From positions 24,160,199-24,224,198 of the forward strand of contig NC_045127.1 in assembly GCF_007655135.1 (NCBI RefSeq): DNA of 64,000 bases, given 5' to 3'. This DNA comes from Punica granatum (taxonomy: Eukaryota > Streptophyta > Magnoliopsida > Myrtales > Lythraceae). The notes under the pieces are model-generated. The model was not told the origin of the DNA. It ran no database searches and saw nothing but the letters and a program-made list of their open reading frames with translations. Positions 43,601 to 55,663 of the stretch are shown one piece after another; positions within the stretch are counted from its first letter, which is position 1; each line of letters starts with the position of its first letter. The position numbers were made by a program, and so were the translations under genes.

Positions 43601-44499
43601 TTATCAATCTTTCTATTGTTTTTCATTAGTATCGTTAACCCAGATATGGAAAAAGGGATGGGCCTCAATACTAAGAATGGAAAATATGGAATTCAAAAGT
43701 TAAAGACACCACAAAAGGCAACGTTACTCACTTTGTGCCAAAATGCCTTGTTTAGAACTTAGATCTAAGCTTCCATTATGTGCATATCTATATATATGGA
43801 AACAAAAGAGAGATACAAAACCATATAAGACAAAATCAGGTACCTTGCAGTCATAACTCCAGCATTTTGGCTAGTTCTTGGAGATGCACTGGCACTCTGG
43901 CGATCATCTCCCTCTGTAGTTCTCGTGACTGAAGCAGAAAATGCCCCGGCATTTATTTGCGGAGATGCTGGACGGGTTTGGGCTGAATCATGTTCAGAGA
44001 CTTGATTACGGTTCCGGTAACGCCAGTAAAGGAGAGGCAAAGTGGCAACACATCCCGATGCATAGCCGACGATCCATACAAATAAAGGAGCTCGCGGGTG
44101 TTCGTCCCTCGATATGGACAAGACAACTATGGAAGCAACAATCTGACTCACTGTGAGAACCAGTTCAACAGATATCCACAACCCTGAATTTAACGGACTC
44201 CTGCGGCGACGGGTATCCCCTCTCCTTCCAGATGAGGAGGAATTTCTCGCACTTACACCATTTGTAGAAGGGCCCGATGATTGAGCGGCTGTCCCTCGTG
44301 TACTTGCAGAAGATCTCTCCGCATTTTGCGATGTGTCTGAGGTATTAGAAGGTCTATCATGATGTGAACTGGAGGAAGCATCACCGCTCCTGATATCAAT
44401 GACATACTCACTTCTGTTACGGTTCTCTGCCCTCTCCATTAACAATGGGTAAGTGTCAGTATTGCTCTCAGTATGTAGTTCCAGCGGAGGAACGTCCAT
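40640..44499 (-). CDS. Membrane RING-H2 E3 ubiquitin ligase, 4 coding exons, 415 aa
   Basis: Coding exons on the minus strand are 44,499-43,844, 41,873-41,748, 41,655-41,364 and 40,813-40,640. All borders are GT-AG and the phases add up to 1,248 bases (415 aa plus stop). Residues 1-105 are Ser/Arg rich and disordered. Hydrophobic spans lie in exon 1 ([19 protein letters not shown], then [20 protein letters not shown]), exon 2 ([15 protein letters not shown]) and exon 3 (two Cys-rich spans). Exon 4 gives a C3H2C3 RING at residues about 360-399 (CCICL ... LPCSHFFH ... CPLC), which recruits E2 enzymes. It matches the plant family of At1g12760/At4g11680-type RING proteins (relatives of RIE1), likely in an endomembrane with the RING facing the cytosol. 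No break is seen. Intron 1 is 1,970 bases. Confidence 0.92.
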
Positions 44500-45639
44500 C
44501 TAAGTCCAAGACAACACCAAATAAAGATATCATAGAACTGAGAAGCAGGAAAACCGCCTTCCAAGACCCAGTTCCCAGCTCAACCAAATAATTATGACTC
44601 TATGTGAGAGAAGCCATTGAACATGAAAATAGCAACCTGTCAAAAGAGCAAGCTCATAAATGTCAGAATCATTTCCGGAATTAATACTAAAAGTGTGAAG
44701 AGACCAAATGTCAAGGGCGAAGGCCAAAGTTTTAATATCAGCAAATTACTCAATAATACGCACTCTTCCAGTGTCATGTACTCTCGCTGTAAAATTGATA
44801 CAGATCAAAATCCCCCAACCATCAATCCCGTTTACAATGCCACTTTCTTTCCAATGTGAGACAGACGATAACCCGAACAGGGCTTACAAGAGCAGAGAGC
44901 TCGACGAGAATGACTAGCTTCCAGTTCATACTTTACCCAGTAAATGAGAGTCTCTCATACCAAACAATCATCAAAAAACACAACAGGAAGAGCTACAATG
45001 AAATTTTCCAGAGCCGCCTATACAGATAACCAGAAAAAAGCAAGTACCAAACAATTCCGCATCGCAAAATTAGTTCAATCATCAAAGCTTCCAAGAGGAT
45101 CAGACTAAGGCCCGAAGCATAATACACAACGGCCTCTTACTATATCTTCTGGGTGGATTGATAGTCCGCTCAAGATCCCCACGGACAAGCTTCAGCGTTG
45201 ACCCTCAACCCCAGGAAATCTATGTCGCCACTCCCTTCCTCACCAAGATTCACAAGACTAGCCAAAATTGAGGCCGCGATCAAGTAAGAAACGAGCCGAT
45301 ACGACACATAGACAACAACGCCGCGCAGGAGCTAAAGAATTGAAAAGGCGCCCGCCCCAGTAGAGAGAAAGAGAGAGAGAAGGGTTGTACCAAGTAGGGC
45401 AGGGCAGGGAGATAGGGCTTGCAGAGGCAGGGGAGAGGGGTGGATGTGGTGAGGTGAGGGAGGGGAAGGGAAGAGGGAAACGGCGTCGCTTTGGCGGGCG
45501 TTGTCGCTTTGCCGTCGTTCTCCTTCTTATCGGTGTTTTTGGTGGGGGGTAGGGGGGAAGAGGGGGTGGAGGGAGACTGCATGTGGGCCCGCCTCCTTTG
45601 CTTCGGTGTGCGATCTCCGAATCATTATGATTTATATAA
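44500..45639 (-). promoter_or_regulatory. 5' untranslated region and promoter side of the RING gene
   Basis: The base run before the ATG reads CTTAG/ATG, a possible splice acceptor, and a possible donor (CTTG/GTGAGG) lies near 45,240, so a 5'UTR intron of about 0.7 kb is plausible. The minus strand is C/T rich at 45,360-45,480, as in plant 5'UTRs. Frames here are proline-rich artefacts. The upstream DNA ends at the MULE at 45,640. Confidence 0.45.
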
Positions 45640-47356
45640 GGGTAAAGAGGCAATTTCATCCCCGATTTTTGTAAGTTATTTCAATTTCGTCCCTGATTTA
45701 TTTTTTACATCAATGTTGTTCCTAACTTTGTACTTTTACATCAATTTCGTCCCTGCTACATCAAATTGGACCTCGACATTGCATGGTTACATCAATTTAG
45801 TCTCTGACTTTGCACGGTTACATCAATTTAGTCCATGACTATTGCAACACAAGTCCCTGAATTTTGGCATTACATAATATCGATCACTAGTTACATAGGG
45901 GCAGATGGCGTTACTATTCTGTTAAATTTGTTCAATGACTGAACTAATGTAACGTTAGGACAAATTGATGTTACCCTAAATTATCATTTTCTTCCTCTGT
46001 CTTCTCTCTCTCCCTCTCCCCTTCTCTTTCATCCCACAGTCCTACTTCAAACGACTTTCCTTTCATATGTCTTCCTCTTCCTCTTCCTTATCGAATTCCC
46101 TTCGGTGAATCACTCGGATTCTTTAAAATGCTAGTCTCTTCGAAGTTCCAGAGACAAGATGAAACCTTTGTAGAATTGGAGATTCATGTTTCAGCTCTCT
46201 CGAGATCCAAAAACCGGACAACTTCCATTTATTTCAAAAAATACGTTAAATACTTATATTTATAGAAAAATCCCAAAAAATTAATGAAAATAGGAAATTG
46301 AAATGCGAGTTCTTAGGCGCAAAAATAAATAAAAATTGAGATCGGAGCATGTCACGCGAGCCTCCCGAAGTTGCGGGGCGTCACAAGCACGAACAGCACT
46401 AGACAACCTATCGGCCCAACTTCGGTATAGTGTTTCTATCTCCACAGGATTGGGATTTCTATGTTCTAAGTGTTTGTGGAAACCTCAAATAACATGCTAT
46501 AATTTAGAATCAAACGGAAGTGAAAACTATGGAGAAAGAAGGCTGAAAAACTAGCTTGCATCCTCTAGTTCATCATGTACGTAGCCGACTTTAGAATGCG
46601 ATACTTTTCAAACAACTCAACCAAATTCGGTTATGTAAGATCCTGTAGCATCCTACTGATCTAAGTAATGAAATTATATAGCAATTCCGGTCAAATAACA
46701 TAGCTACGACGATCTGCCATTAACGCCTTCAAGCTTTCTCTCTCTAGAACCGAACGAGCTACACCTCAACTTACGGAGTTGAGGGTCACCCCGTCGCCCA
46801 CCATCCCAAAATCAGTCATATTAAAGGCAGTCGCCCTGAGCCTCGGGAATGGTTGGGCCGCAACAGGTGATATTTGTGCCGAAGAAGAAGAATGAAAAGG
46901 AGATGAGGAAGAAGAAGAGTAAATATAGACAAATGGGTTAAAAAAAAGTCAGGGACTAATTTGATGTAGCACAAGGACCAAATTGATGTAATATTTTTCA
47001 CCATTTAACACCGTCAGCATTAATACTTAAAGGCATAGACCAAATTGATGTGGTAGGGGACCAAATTGATGTCGCATTGGAACTTGATCGATTCAACCAC
47101 CCCACAGAATGACCAAATTGATGCAACTGTAGCACTAACTGATGTAATTGCGAAAAGTCAGGGATTAAATTGATGTAACCGAGGAAAGTTGAGGACCAAT
47201 TTGAAGTAGAAGGGACTAAATTGATACAAAAGTGCAAAGTCAGGGACGAAATTGATGTAAAAGTGCAAAGTCAGAGACGAAATTGATGTAAAAAATAAGT
47301 CATGGATGAAATTGAAATAACTTGTGAAAGTGAGGGACGAAATTGCCTATTTACTC
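45640..47356. mobile_element. Non-autonomous Mutator-like element (1,717 bp) with perfect 9-bp TSD
   Basis: The left end GGGTAAAGAGGCAATTTC and inverted right end GAGTAAATAGGCAATTTC begin long inverted repeats of more than 100 bp. These are built from about 30-bp units of the form ACATCAATTTCGTCCCTGACTTT. TTTATATAA flanks both sides (45,631-45,639 and 47,357-47,365), the 9-bp duplication of MULEs. The interior (about 46,000-46,900) codes for nothing I recognise and holds C/T-rich stretches. Confidence 0.85.
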
Positions 47357-47365
47357 TTTATATAA

Positions 47366-48190
47366 TGATAATTATATATATATATATATATCTCAAAGTG
47401 GCACAATTCTCTTTGATAAGCAGCAGGATGTTGAGGTCCGAAATCTATTCCCGACATGAAGTGAAAGATAAATATATATCAACCAAGACTCTTTTTAAAT
47501 AAAAAAAAATGCCTAATAATCCTCATGACGCTCATAAGTATTATCAATAAAAAATTTGATTTTAGCTCTTTATAGTATTACAATTTTACATTTTCATTTT
47601 CTACTTAAAAAAATCAACTCGCTACAAAAACTTAAATTTGATGAATTCCTCTAAAAATACGAGTCTATTTAGTAAAAAATTAGTAGAGACTCAAGTTTAC
47701 GGGTCAACGATTGAATTAATTTATTATCATTTCTAATCTAATATAAAGGGAGTTAATTGATTTTTTTCACAACCACTCAAAATTACAGGGTGTGCATCTT
47801 AGGAACATGAAGAATGAAGCTATTAACATTCAGTATTTTTTTTTCTCTACAAATTCCGTCGCTTGGAATCTATAGAAAGGAGAAAATGATTAGTTTGCAG
47901 TACATATAGAACAATAAAAGAAAGAAAACATACATAGAAATATCTCAGTACATCCAAACACGATATTGCTACATATCAACCTCCCATCCAAACACGATAT
48001 AGCTACAATTTTATTTTTACTCTAACAGCAATATCCCAAAAAACTTCACGAAGAAGTTTACCTTGTTGTCTTGCTTTAGTGATTTGCAAGGAAATCTTGA
48101 ACCATTTCCAAGCGGTCTTTTGGGTCGGTACCAAAGAAAAGCAGGATATAATTTGGATGGTTTCCGAATTTTTGAATAGCCATGCGAACT
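47366..48190. other. AT-rich intergenic DNA
   Basis: It includes an (AT)n microsatellite at about 47,373-47,391. The left end of the Harbinger element should lie here or nearby, but I cannot find an inverted-repeat partner for its right end. Confidence 0.4.
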
Positions 48191-49333
48191 TATGCTGAAG
48201 TCAGGCCATCAACAATACGAAGAGCTCCCGGAAGTTCAAGGAACTTCTCTTAAACGATGTCCAAGTGAACACTTTTTGAGAGCATCATGCAAGTCTCTTT
48301 CATGTCGGTTGCCATTGTATTCATGGCTTGAGAAATTGTGGAGAAGTCAGCTTCATTCTTTTTCCTTTTTTCCCGAAGAAGCACTTCCCGGGTCCTCTGT
48401 AGGGGGCAGATGAGCACGCGAAACATCTCCCGATATAGGGGTATTCGCATTGGCAGATTCATTTGGATTTGAAGGATTCACATCCACTTCTTCCGCTGAT
48501 CCAGTTAAATCTTCAATCTCAAGCTCTTACAAAATATCTTCAATAGCTTGAGCATCCTTTCCAGTAGCTCGATCCTTCGCATATATCTTCAATAGCTTGA
48601 GCATCCTTTTTTCCCGAAGAAGCACTTCCCGGGTCCTCTGTAGGGGGCAGATGAGCACGCGAAACATCTCCCGATATAGGGGTATTCGCATTGGCAGATT
48701 CATTTGGATTTGAAGGATTCACATCCACTTCTTCTGCTGATCCAGTCAAATCTTCAATCTCAAGCTCTTACAAAATATCTTCAATAGCTTGAGCATCCTT
48801 TCCAGTAGCTCGATCCTTCGCATATATCATAGATAATTCTTTGAAATACGGAAAACTTTTCAGTCTAAATGGAGCAGCTTCTTTGTGAGTCTAAAAACAG
48901 AAAGAATAGAGTGTCAGTAACATTATAATAAACATAACGATACGGTATCGAAATAACTAGATAAAGTATTTATTACCACAACATAAGCCTCACAAACATC
49001 GTCTTTCGTTGTGACCATCTTCCGCGTTGAATCCCATCCAAAACTTGATGTATTAAGCATCATATCATACACGATAGCTCATTCCTTCTTCAATGTCTTC
49101 AGTCAAGATTCAATGTGAGATCTCGCCTTGATACCGCAATTCGGGAGCTTTTCCAATAGCATTTTCTCAAGTTCTAGCAAGTAGCCAGACTTAAACCCTG
49201 TGTCGGCATTGTGGGTGCCCATATTTCGTAGGTCAATCATGCAAGATATGAGGGCTACATCCTCAGCCATAGTCCATTTCCTTTTGCCACTCGTGCTCAC
49301 CTCGGAAGTAACAGAAGCAGAACTGCTGTCCAT
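48191..49333 (-). pseudogene. Harbinger ORF1: Myb/SANT-like DNA-binding protein, broken
   Basis: From 49,333 the minus strand encodes a Myb/SANT-like start (KRKWTMAEDVALISCMIDLRN). It continues through a TGA at about 49,080 into AIVYDMMLNTSSFGWD and KMVTTKDDVCEAYV. After an intron near 48,970-48,895 it goes on to APFRLKSFPYF and YAKDRATGKDAQAIEDI, the usual C-terminal part of these plant proteins. ORF1 proteins of PIF/Harbinger bind the element ends and help import the transposase. A 241-bp tandem duplication and stops disrupt the 3' part. Confidence 0.7.
48371..48846. repeat. Tandem duplication, 241-bp period
   Basis: The segment starting TCCCGAAGAAGCACTTCCC at 48,371 recurs at 48,612 and the two copies differ at only a few bases. 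It lies in the 3' part of the Harbinger ORF1. Confidence 0.85.
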
Positions 49334-49608
49334 TTTCTATACCAAGAGCACATACATGATATAAATTGTTATTTGGCTTAATAAATAGTAATAAGGACTT
49401 GTATTTAACTGAATATATGCAAAAAAAATGATATATATGTGCATATGAAATGGGAAATAAGCCCTTCAGAAAATCGAACGCATGTGCATTGAAATAGATT
49501 CGTGACATTGTCTTTAGAAAGCAATGACAATACAACATACAATCCCAAGCAAATGAAAAAAAACAACTCATCAAAGTTGACATTGCAATTCCCAATCACA
49601 ACATATAA

Positions 49609-51341
49609 CTACGTAGTGGATGAGTTCCACTCATTAAACATCTCAATTGCCAACTGTTTCCTCCAAGTACTCCACACATTTGATGTTTGAATCTTAAAAA
49701 TATGATCAGCATCCTCATTATGGTTATCACCAACTGTTTCATTCAGTTGGTCTTCCATAAGATCAAAAGCCATCTTTCTCCTAATAAAATGATGCAGTAG
49801 ACAACAAGCAATTATAATTCTAGTGTACCCCCTAACATGATGAAATGGCGGACTCCTAATAATACCCCATCGTATCTTAATTAAGCCGAAATACCTCTCG
49901 ATAACATTGCGAGCAGCTATATGTCTCAAATTAAAAAGTTCCTCATTATTTCTCGGTCGATGTCCTTGACGCCACTCATTGAGGTGATACCGTTGACCTC
50001 TAAAGGGTGCCAAAAATCCCTAACAGTTTGTATAGTCAGCATTAACAAGATACTAACAACCTATATTAAAAAAGATGCCAGAAAAAAAAACTATATTACT
50101 TGGTATGTTATTAAGCTTATCTTTTACTATTATAAATGTCAAAAAGTTATTAAACTCACCAGTTGGCACCCTAAGTCCATGTTGCCTAGAAATAGTATCT
50201 CGTAATACTCTCCCATCAGCTGCAGAACCCTCCCATCCAGGAAAATGGGTTTTTTTTTTTTACCTAAAATGGCCCATGGTTTGTCCGTTTTGTCAAATCT
50301 ATCATATGTTTTTTTTGTCAAATCTATCCCATGGTTTACTTTTTGCATCAAATCTATCCCGGCTTTATCTTTTCCGTCAACACCTAACAGCCGTGCTGAC
50401 GTGGCAAATGAAGAGATAGTGGGCCACACTTGCCACGTAGGTGCCACATCAGCACGGCCGTTAGGTGTTGACGGAAAAGATAACGCCGGAATAGATTTGA
50501 TGCAAAAAGTAAACCATGGGATAGATTTGACAAAAAAAAGCATATGATAGATTTGACAAAATGGGCAAACCATGGGCCATTTTAGGTAAATAACCCCTGG
50601 AAAAACATATGTGAATTGCATATCTGGAGTGCAAACGCCTAACACATTGGTTGCTATGTCACCTTTACGAGTTCTGTATCTAGGTATATCAACCTCAGGT
50701 ACTTTGATTTTGATATAAGTCCCGTCTAAAGCACCTAAACAGTTCTACATGAACAAAAATATTATGTTAGTGCCATATTAACTCCCTAATTTGACAAAAT
50801 TTGGTATTCGTTTGGGTACCCTAATCCACTTCCAACGTTGGTTCTGTGAGGTAGTAGCTATTGGTTGCGGCTTCTTATACAATTGAGATTGTAGATGTAA
50901 TGTTAATTTGAGAACATTGTATAAATATTGACTTACAGTTTCACATGATCTACCAAACTGGTGTTTAATGACTCTATTCTTGAAATAATGAGCTAAAATA
51001 TATAAAAACATTGCCACTTGCTCATCAACATGCATATTTCTTGTACTTTTCAAACCCCCAATCTCTTGAAACATATGACACAATTTGAAAAATGCATTCA
51101 TATCCATCATAAATTGTTCAGTGCAAGTCACGTCATCCGCACACACAAGCCTTTTAATATGATCCCTCCTGACATAATAGCTTAATTCGTATGACCTAAT
51201 GCTTGGCTTAGGACCATATAGAGCGGCTAATTCTATTAATATTCCCATCAAACTCGTTACTGTAGTACACATTTGAATACAAACGGTTAAAGCAACAACT
51301 TTCTTTTTCTTGCTCTTACTCTGCAAACTCAAGCAATCCAT
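49609..51341 (-). pseudogene. PIF/Harbinger transposase, split by a MITE and catalytically dead
   Basis: Minus-strand order: N-terminal region with the DUF8040-like helical domain (51,341-50,790), a short intron, NCLGALDGTYIKIKV with the first catalytic Asp (about 50,744), FTYVFPG, then the MITE at 50,595-50,246, WEGSAADGRVLRD, an intron near 50,160, YLVNADYTN at about 50,053-50,030, and finally FRGQRYHLNEW through IERYFG with the catalytic Glu (50,013-49,609). Family members read LVDAGY at the second catalytic Asp, so that Asp is now Asn. Stops flank it. It resembles plant HARBI1-like nucleases. Confidence 0.85.
50246..50595. mobile_element. Long-inverted-repeat MITE (350 bp) inserted in the transposase
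   Basis: Almost the whole element is an inverted repeat: TACCTAAAATGGCCCATGG on the left faces its inverse on the right, with further paired stretches (AAATCTATCCC..., GTTGACGG) and a central loop near 50,420. CCAGGAAAA (50,237-50,245) and CCTGGAAAA (50,596-50,604) flank it: a 9-base duplication with one mismatch, as MULE-type MITEs leave. The two sides rejoin the transposase frame when it is ignored. Confidence 0.85.
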
Positions 51342-52984
51342 AACTGCAAAATGGATTACGAGGATATTATAATGAAGTAGTTGATTTTCTTTGCATTATC
51401 AAGCAAGAACTACTGTAGTCATAAGAGCTAACAAAAATTCCATTTTCAACAAGAAGAAATCACTTCCACACGCCAACAGCTCAACCAAAAGAGAAATCAA
51501 CTAATTCAACCAAAACAGAAATCAATTCCATTTACCAACAGAACATTCAACTATTTGTCATAGGATGTAAAATTCCTATCCACACGCCAACAGCTCAACT
51601 ATATTCAACCAATTCCATTTGCCATCAACTAATACATAAATCACTTCCACAAAATTGCCTCAATCATCCAACAGATAACCAAGAATCAAACCTAAAAAAT
51701 CGCTTTGGATGCTCAGCAACAACACAAATCAGACAAAGATAGACTAGCTGAGGTCGACAGAATACCTATTCTCCAGCTGATGCTACTATTGGAAGCTGAG
51801 GATGAAGCTGTCGTCGCAGTTGGAGAGGGATTCCGTTGCTCGGAGGTCCTGTCTGTAGGTCAGGAGACAGAAACCGGGACATAGACGGATTGCAGAGACT
51901 TCTTCTGCAAAAAAAAAAATCCTATTCGATGAGAAAATGCGAGACGAAAAAGGAACCAATTTCGACTGGGGAATGGGACTCTGTTTTGTTCACTTTCTCC
52001 ACACCCCCCCCCCCCCCCCCCCCCGCCCCCAGCGGAAGTTGTAAGGCCCCGTTAGCTTGGGCAAGAATAGGGGCTCTGCCGGTTCACATTCTAAAGCAGA
52101 GTCCTCTTGCCGACAGCGGCCCTGAGAGCGAGCAAGGCCGCCTTGTTGGAGGCCAGATCTAGGGCAGAGAACGGGAGGAAGAAGAGCACTGAAATGGCGA
52201 GCAAAGGGAGGATTTTTGGCAGCATTTTGCATGAAAACGGCCAAGAGATGAAGACCCAGAGAAGGGCTTTAGGCTTGATTGGCCGGTGAAAGGTTCAAGC
52301 TTTGAAGGAAGATGAGAACATTTGGTTATGGAGTCAGTGAGAGAGAGAGACAAAGAGGAAGAAGAAGAAGACGGGTGAGTTGCATTCTCTCAGGGCTCTC
52401 TTCGTCTTCTTCTTCCTCTATGTTGTGTTTAATGGCTTTTTGGGCACATAGTGGAAATGGAAGACTAGTCGATAATGGGTGGAATTAAAGGGGATTCGAA
52501 CCCTACCTACTTCAGCTCAAGGGAGGTCCGCGATCTTCCGTCTTTCCTCTGACACAATCCTACCGGCAGTGGAGTGGCGTCACAACCTTTTTCCTCTACG
52601 AGAAGGACGAATCGACAGAAAAAACTCGACAAATCGATGACGAAATGCCGCTGGAGCTCTACTAGGGTTCTAGATTTTCTTTCGAAAGGGAAATGTCGAG
52701 AGGAGGGTTGTTCTACCGCTGGAGTTCAGAGGATTTTAATGGGATGGCATGCGTTGTAATTATTGAAAGAAGATGAGGGTACTTTTGTCCTTAAACCTCC
52801 ATTTCCGAATTCGAAAATTCCAATCTAGACCGTGCTGGGGGCACCCATATTCCGCAAATAAACTGGATAAGTTTTCCGGGTCGGAATAGTTATTCCGCAT
52901 TTCGTTGAGCCATACGACGGAAAACATATTACGTACGGAATAGTTATTTCGTTTCCTATCTAATCCTGTGAACCAAACATAGCC
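51342..52984 (-). mobile_element. 5' part of the Harbinger element and right terminal repeat
   Basis: No coding sequence is convincing. A 21-base C homopolymer lies at 52,004-52,024. The right end reads GTGAACCAAACATAGCC (52,968-52,984) followed by TTA. Inverted, this is GGCTATGTTTGGTTCAC, a good PIF/Harbinger terminal repeat with the expected TTA target. GGAATAGTTATT repeats occur twice just inside. The partner end was not found. Confidence 0.55.
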
Positions 52985-55660
52985 TTAAGCTCTCATGGGA
53001 GGATTTTAATTACATGATAATATATGGATATATAGATATAGATATAGATAAAGAGAAATGGATTTTTAAAAATTAAGAAAAGGACAAAAAGGAACATAGT
53101 CAAAATTTGAAAGGTTCAAAACCGCCTACTTTTTCTTTATCTTTTATATTTATCTCACTTACATGTTGATATATATATATAGTTTTAAAATTACTATATA
53201 TTTTGATATATTTTCATTAGTATAAAAAGTGGTCTGATAATAATTGGTTTTTCACTCTCCTTATCAAAGACGAGTATCACGCTGACATAAAATAAATAAA
53301 TAAATATCTATATATGAAGTTGTTATGTACCTCTAATAATCAATTAAACAGTTATATTATTCTAATAATCAATTAAACAGTTATTCTAATTCAAGAATAT
53401 AATTCATAAATTATAGAGAATTATTTTTTTGAGTAATGTTGGTAAAATCAATTTTTAGGTAGGTTGCAGGTTCAAAAACTCAAAACATAAAAACAAATCG
53501 TTGCAATTGTAAGTTTTAATGAAAAATGACATAGTAATTCAAAAATCATTTTGTACATATTTTATTGATGGCAACCATATTGTAAAATTAAGGGTCAGAA
53601 TACATTTCATCTCAGATGAAAGAAAGAAAGAAATTTAATTATTAAGTCTTTAGATAATTATGCTTATTAAATTATTAAAATAATTAATTTTATTAATAAA
53701 CACAATTTCTAGTAATTTAATTAAAATAATTATTTTTAAAAATTATTTACTTTTAAATTATTTAAAATGTTCATTTTTTATTAATTATAAAAATTGCCAT
53801 TAAAGTTATCATTTATCTTATAAAACCCATTAGATTTAGCATGAAGGGCATTTTTGTATTTTTACCTTATTCCTGTTCTTTTCATTCCTTATTCAACCCA
53901 ACCAAACATCAGAATTATAATTCTTAGTTTTGTTGTTCCCTCCAACCAAACAAAAAAATTTCATCATAATTTCTATTATATTCCTTATCTATTATATTCC
54001 AGCGAATCAAACATGCCCTAAGAGCTCTTCATTCCACTGATGAGGAATTTCAATTCGTAACTCTCAACTCCTGGACGATTGACCTTTCACATTCTTTGTA
54101 CATTAATATATCTAAATTTTTTCACATTTTTATAATTAATTTTTTCTTCAAATTTCAGAATCTATATCTATATATATCTATCTGCCTATATACTAGCTTT
54201 TTGGCCCGCGATGCATAGGTTTTAGCTAAAGTATTTATTTGTAATGATAATTTCAAAAATTTGACATACCAATTAAAACGTTTAATAAGAGATATCTTTC
54301 TAAAGTAAAACTGTTCACATTTTAGTAATAACAAATTAAAAAAAAATCAAAGTAACAATTATAATATCAAATATTATTTTCATTAAAACTATGTGTGTGT
54401 GTGTATATATATATATATATCGACTAAAATTATTAAATATTTTAAGAAATGAACTCTTAATCAATATAAGTTTGCCATTTTAGTCTAATTTAATAGAGTG
54501 AAAGTGAAGTATAAATATAAATATATGTTATTTATAAATACGTAAGTCTATGGAAAATATTTTTTATAATTATTTAATTAAAATGAATTAATTTTATATA
54601 TTTATAATCGCATCACTATTTATTTGCATTTAATTCATGCATATATCATTAAGATAGTACTTATTTTCTTTGAGATAGAATTTTTTAATCTTAAATGTTA
54701 TTTAGGCGTTTGCATTTATGACCTTATACTGTTTATAAAATTATCTTTTTACCCCAATTTATTATTGGGATACAACTTTATATATATAGATAGATAGATT
54801 ATATAAATAGATTATATAAACTTCACAGTGCCATAATAAATATAGACAAAATTATAATCTCTATACAATTTATCAACATAAACACTATTTCATATATATT
54901 CTTTTAAATAATAAATAACATAATATATATATATATATATATATTTGATAACACCACAGTAAATGGGGGCAAAATTGTAGATCTTTGTACAATTTATTGA
55001 CATAAACGCTATTTCTTATATATTCTTTTAAATAACAAATAACTTAATGTGTATAATACATAAACTTCTTATCTGATAAATAGGTATAGAATCGTAAATA
55101 TATATTATGGTTCATTTATGAAATAATTTGAATTAATTAAAAATAATTTATATATTGTATAAATTTGACAATGACATAATAAATAGGGGCAAAACTTGTA
55201 AATCTCTATACAATTTATTAGCATAAACTTTATTTCTTATATATTATTTTAAATAATAAATAAATAAATATATTATATATAAATTCTTATCTAATAAATA
55301 GGTATAGAATCGTAAATATATATTATGCTTCATTTATGAATAATTTGAATTAATTAAAAATAATTCATAAATAAATTAAACTTAGAAAATATATGTATAT
55401 TATTAATTAACATAAGCATAAAATTTACATATTAAATTATTTGAATAAGTAATATTGAATTTTGGTTATAATCAATAAATATATATCTCAGACAAAAATC
55501 ATGTATGCTTTTATAAGAAAGTGACATACTAATATAATTTCACATACAAAATCTTTAGCATAAAATCTATTCACCTATTAATAATGTAATATCACACATG
55601 TATGGACCTCAATATAAATATATGCTTTTATAAGAAAGTGACAAAAAAAATTAGGAGGAA
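52985..55660. repeat. AT-rich intergenic DNA with diverged tandem repeats
   Basis: No genes. It includes GT/TA microsatellites at about 54,391-54,420 and 54,923-54,942. About 220-bp diverged direct repeats share ATACAATTTAT...CATAAAC and TAGGTATAGAATCGTAAATATATATTATG, the clearest copies being about 54,945-55,155 and 55,156-55,375, with a partial copy at 54,818-54,930. A possible Harbinger-type end (GAATCAAACATGCCC) is at about 54,003-54,018. Confidence 0.6.
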
Positions 55661-55663
55661 TAT

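Noticed and set aside
45258..45838. Proline-rich frames upstream of the RING gene
   Set aside because: Composition of a C/T-rich probable 5'UTR; they run into the MULE repeat.
54190..54230. A word resembling the CTTTTTGGCCCGCG ends of some plant repeats, and a possible Harbinger end near 54,003-54,018
   Set aside because: No partner end or target duplication was found, so no element is called.
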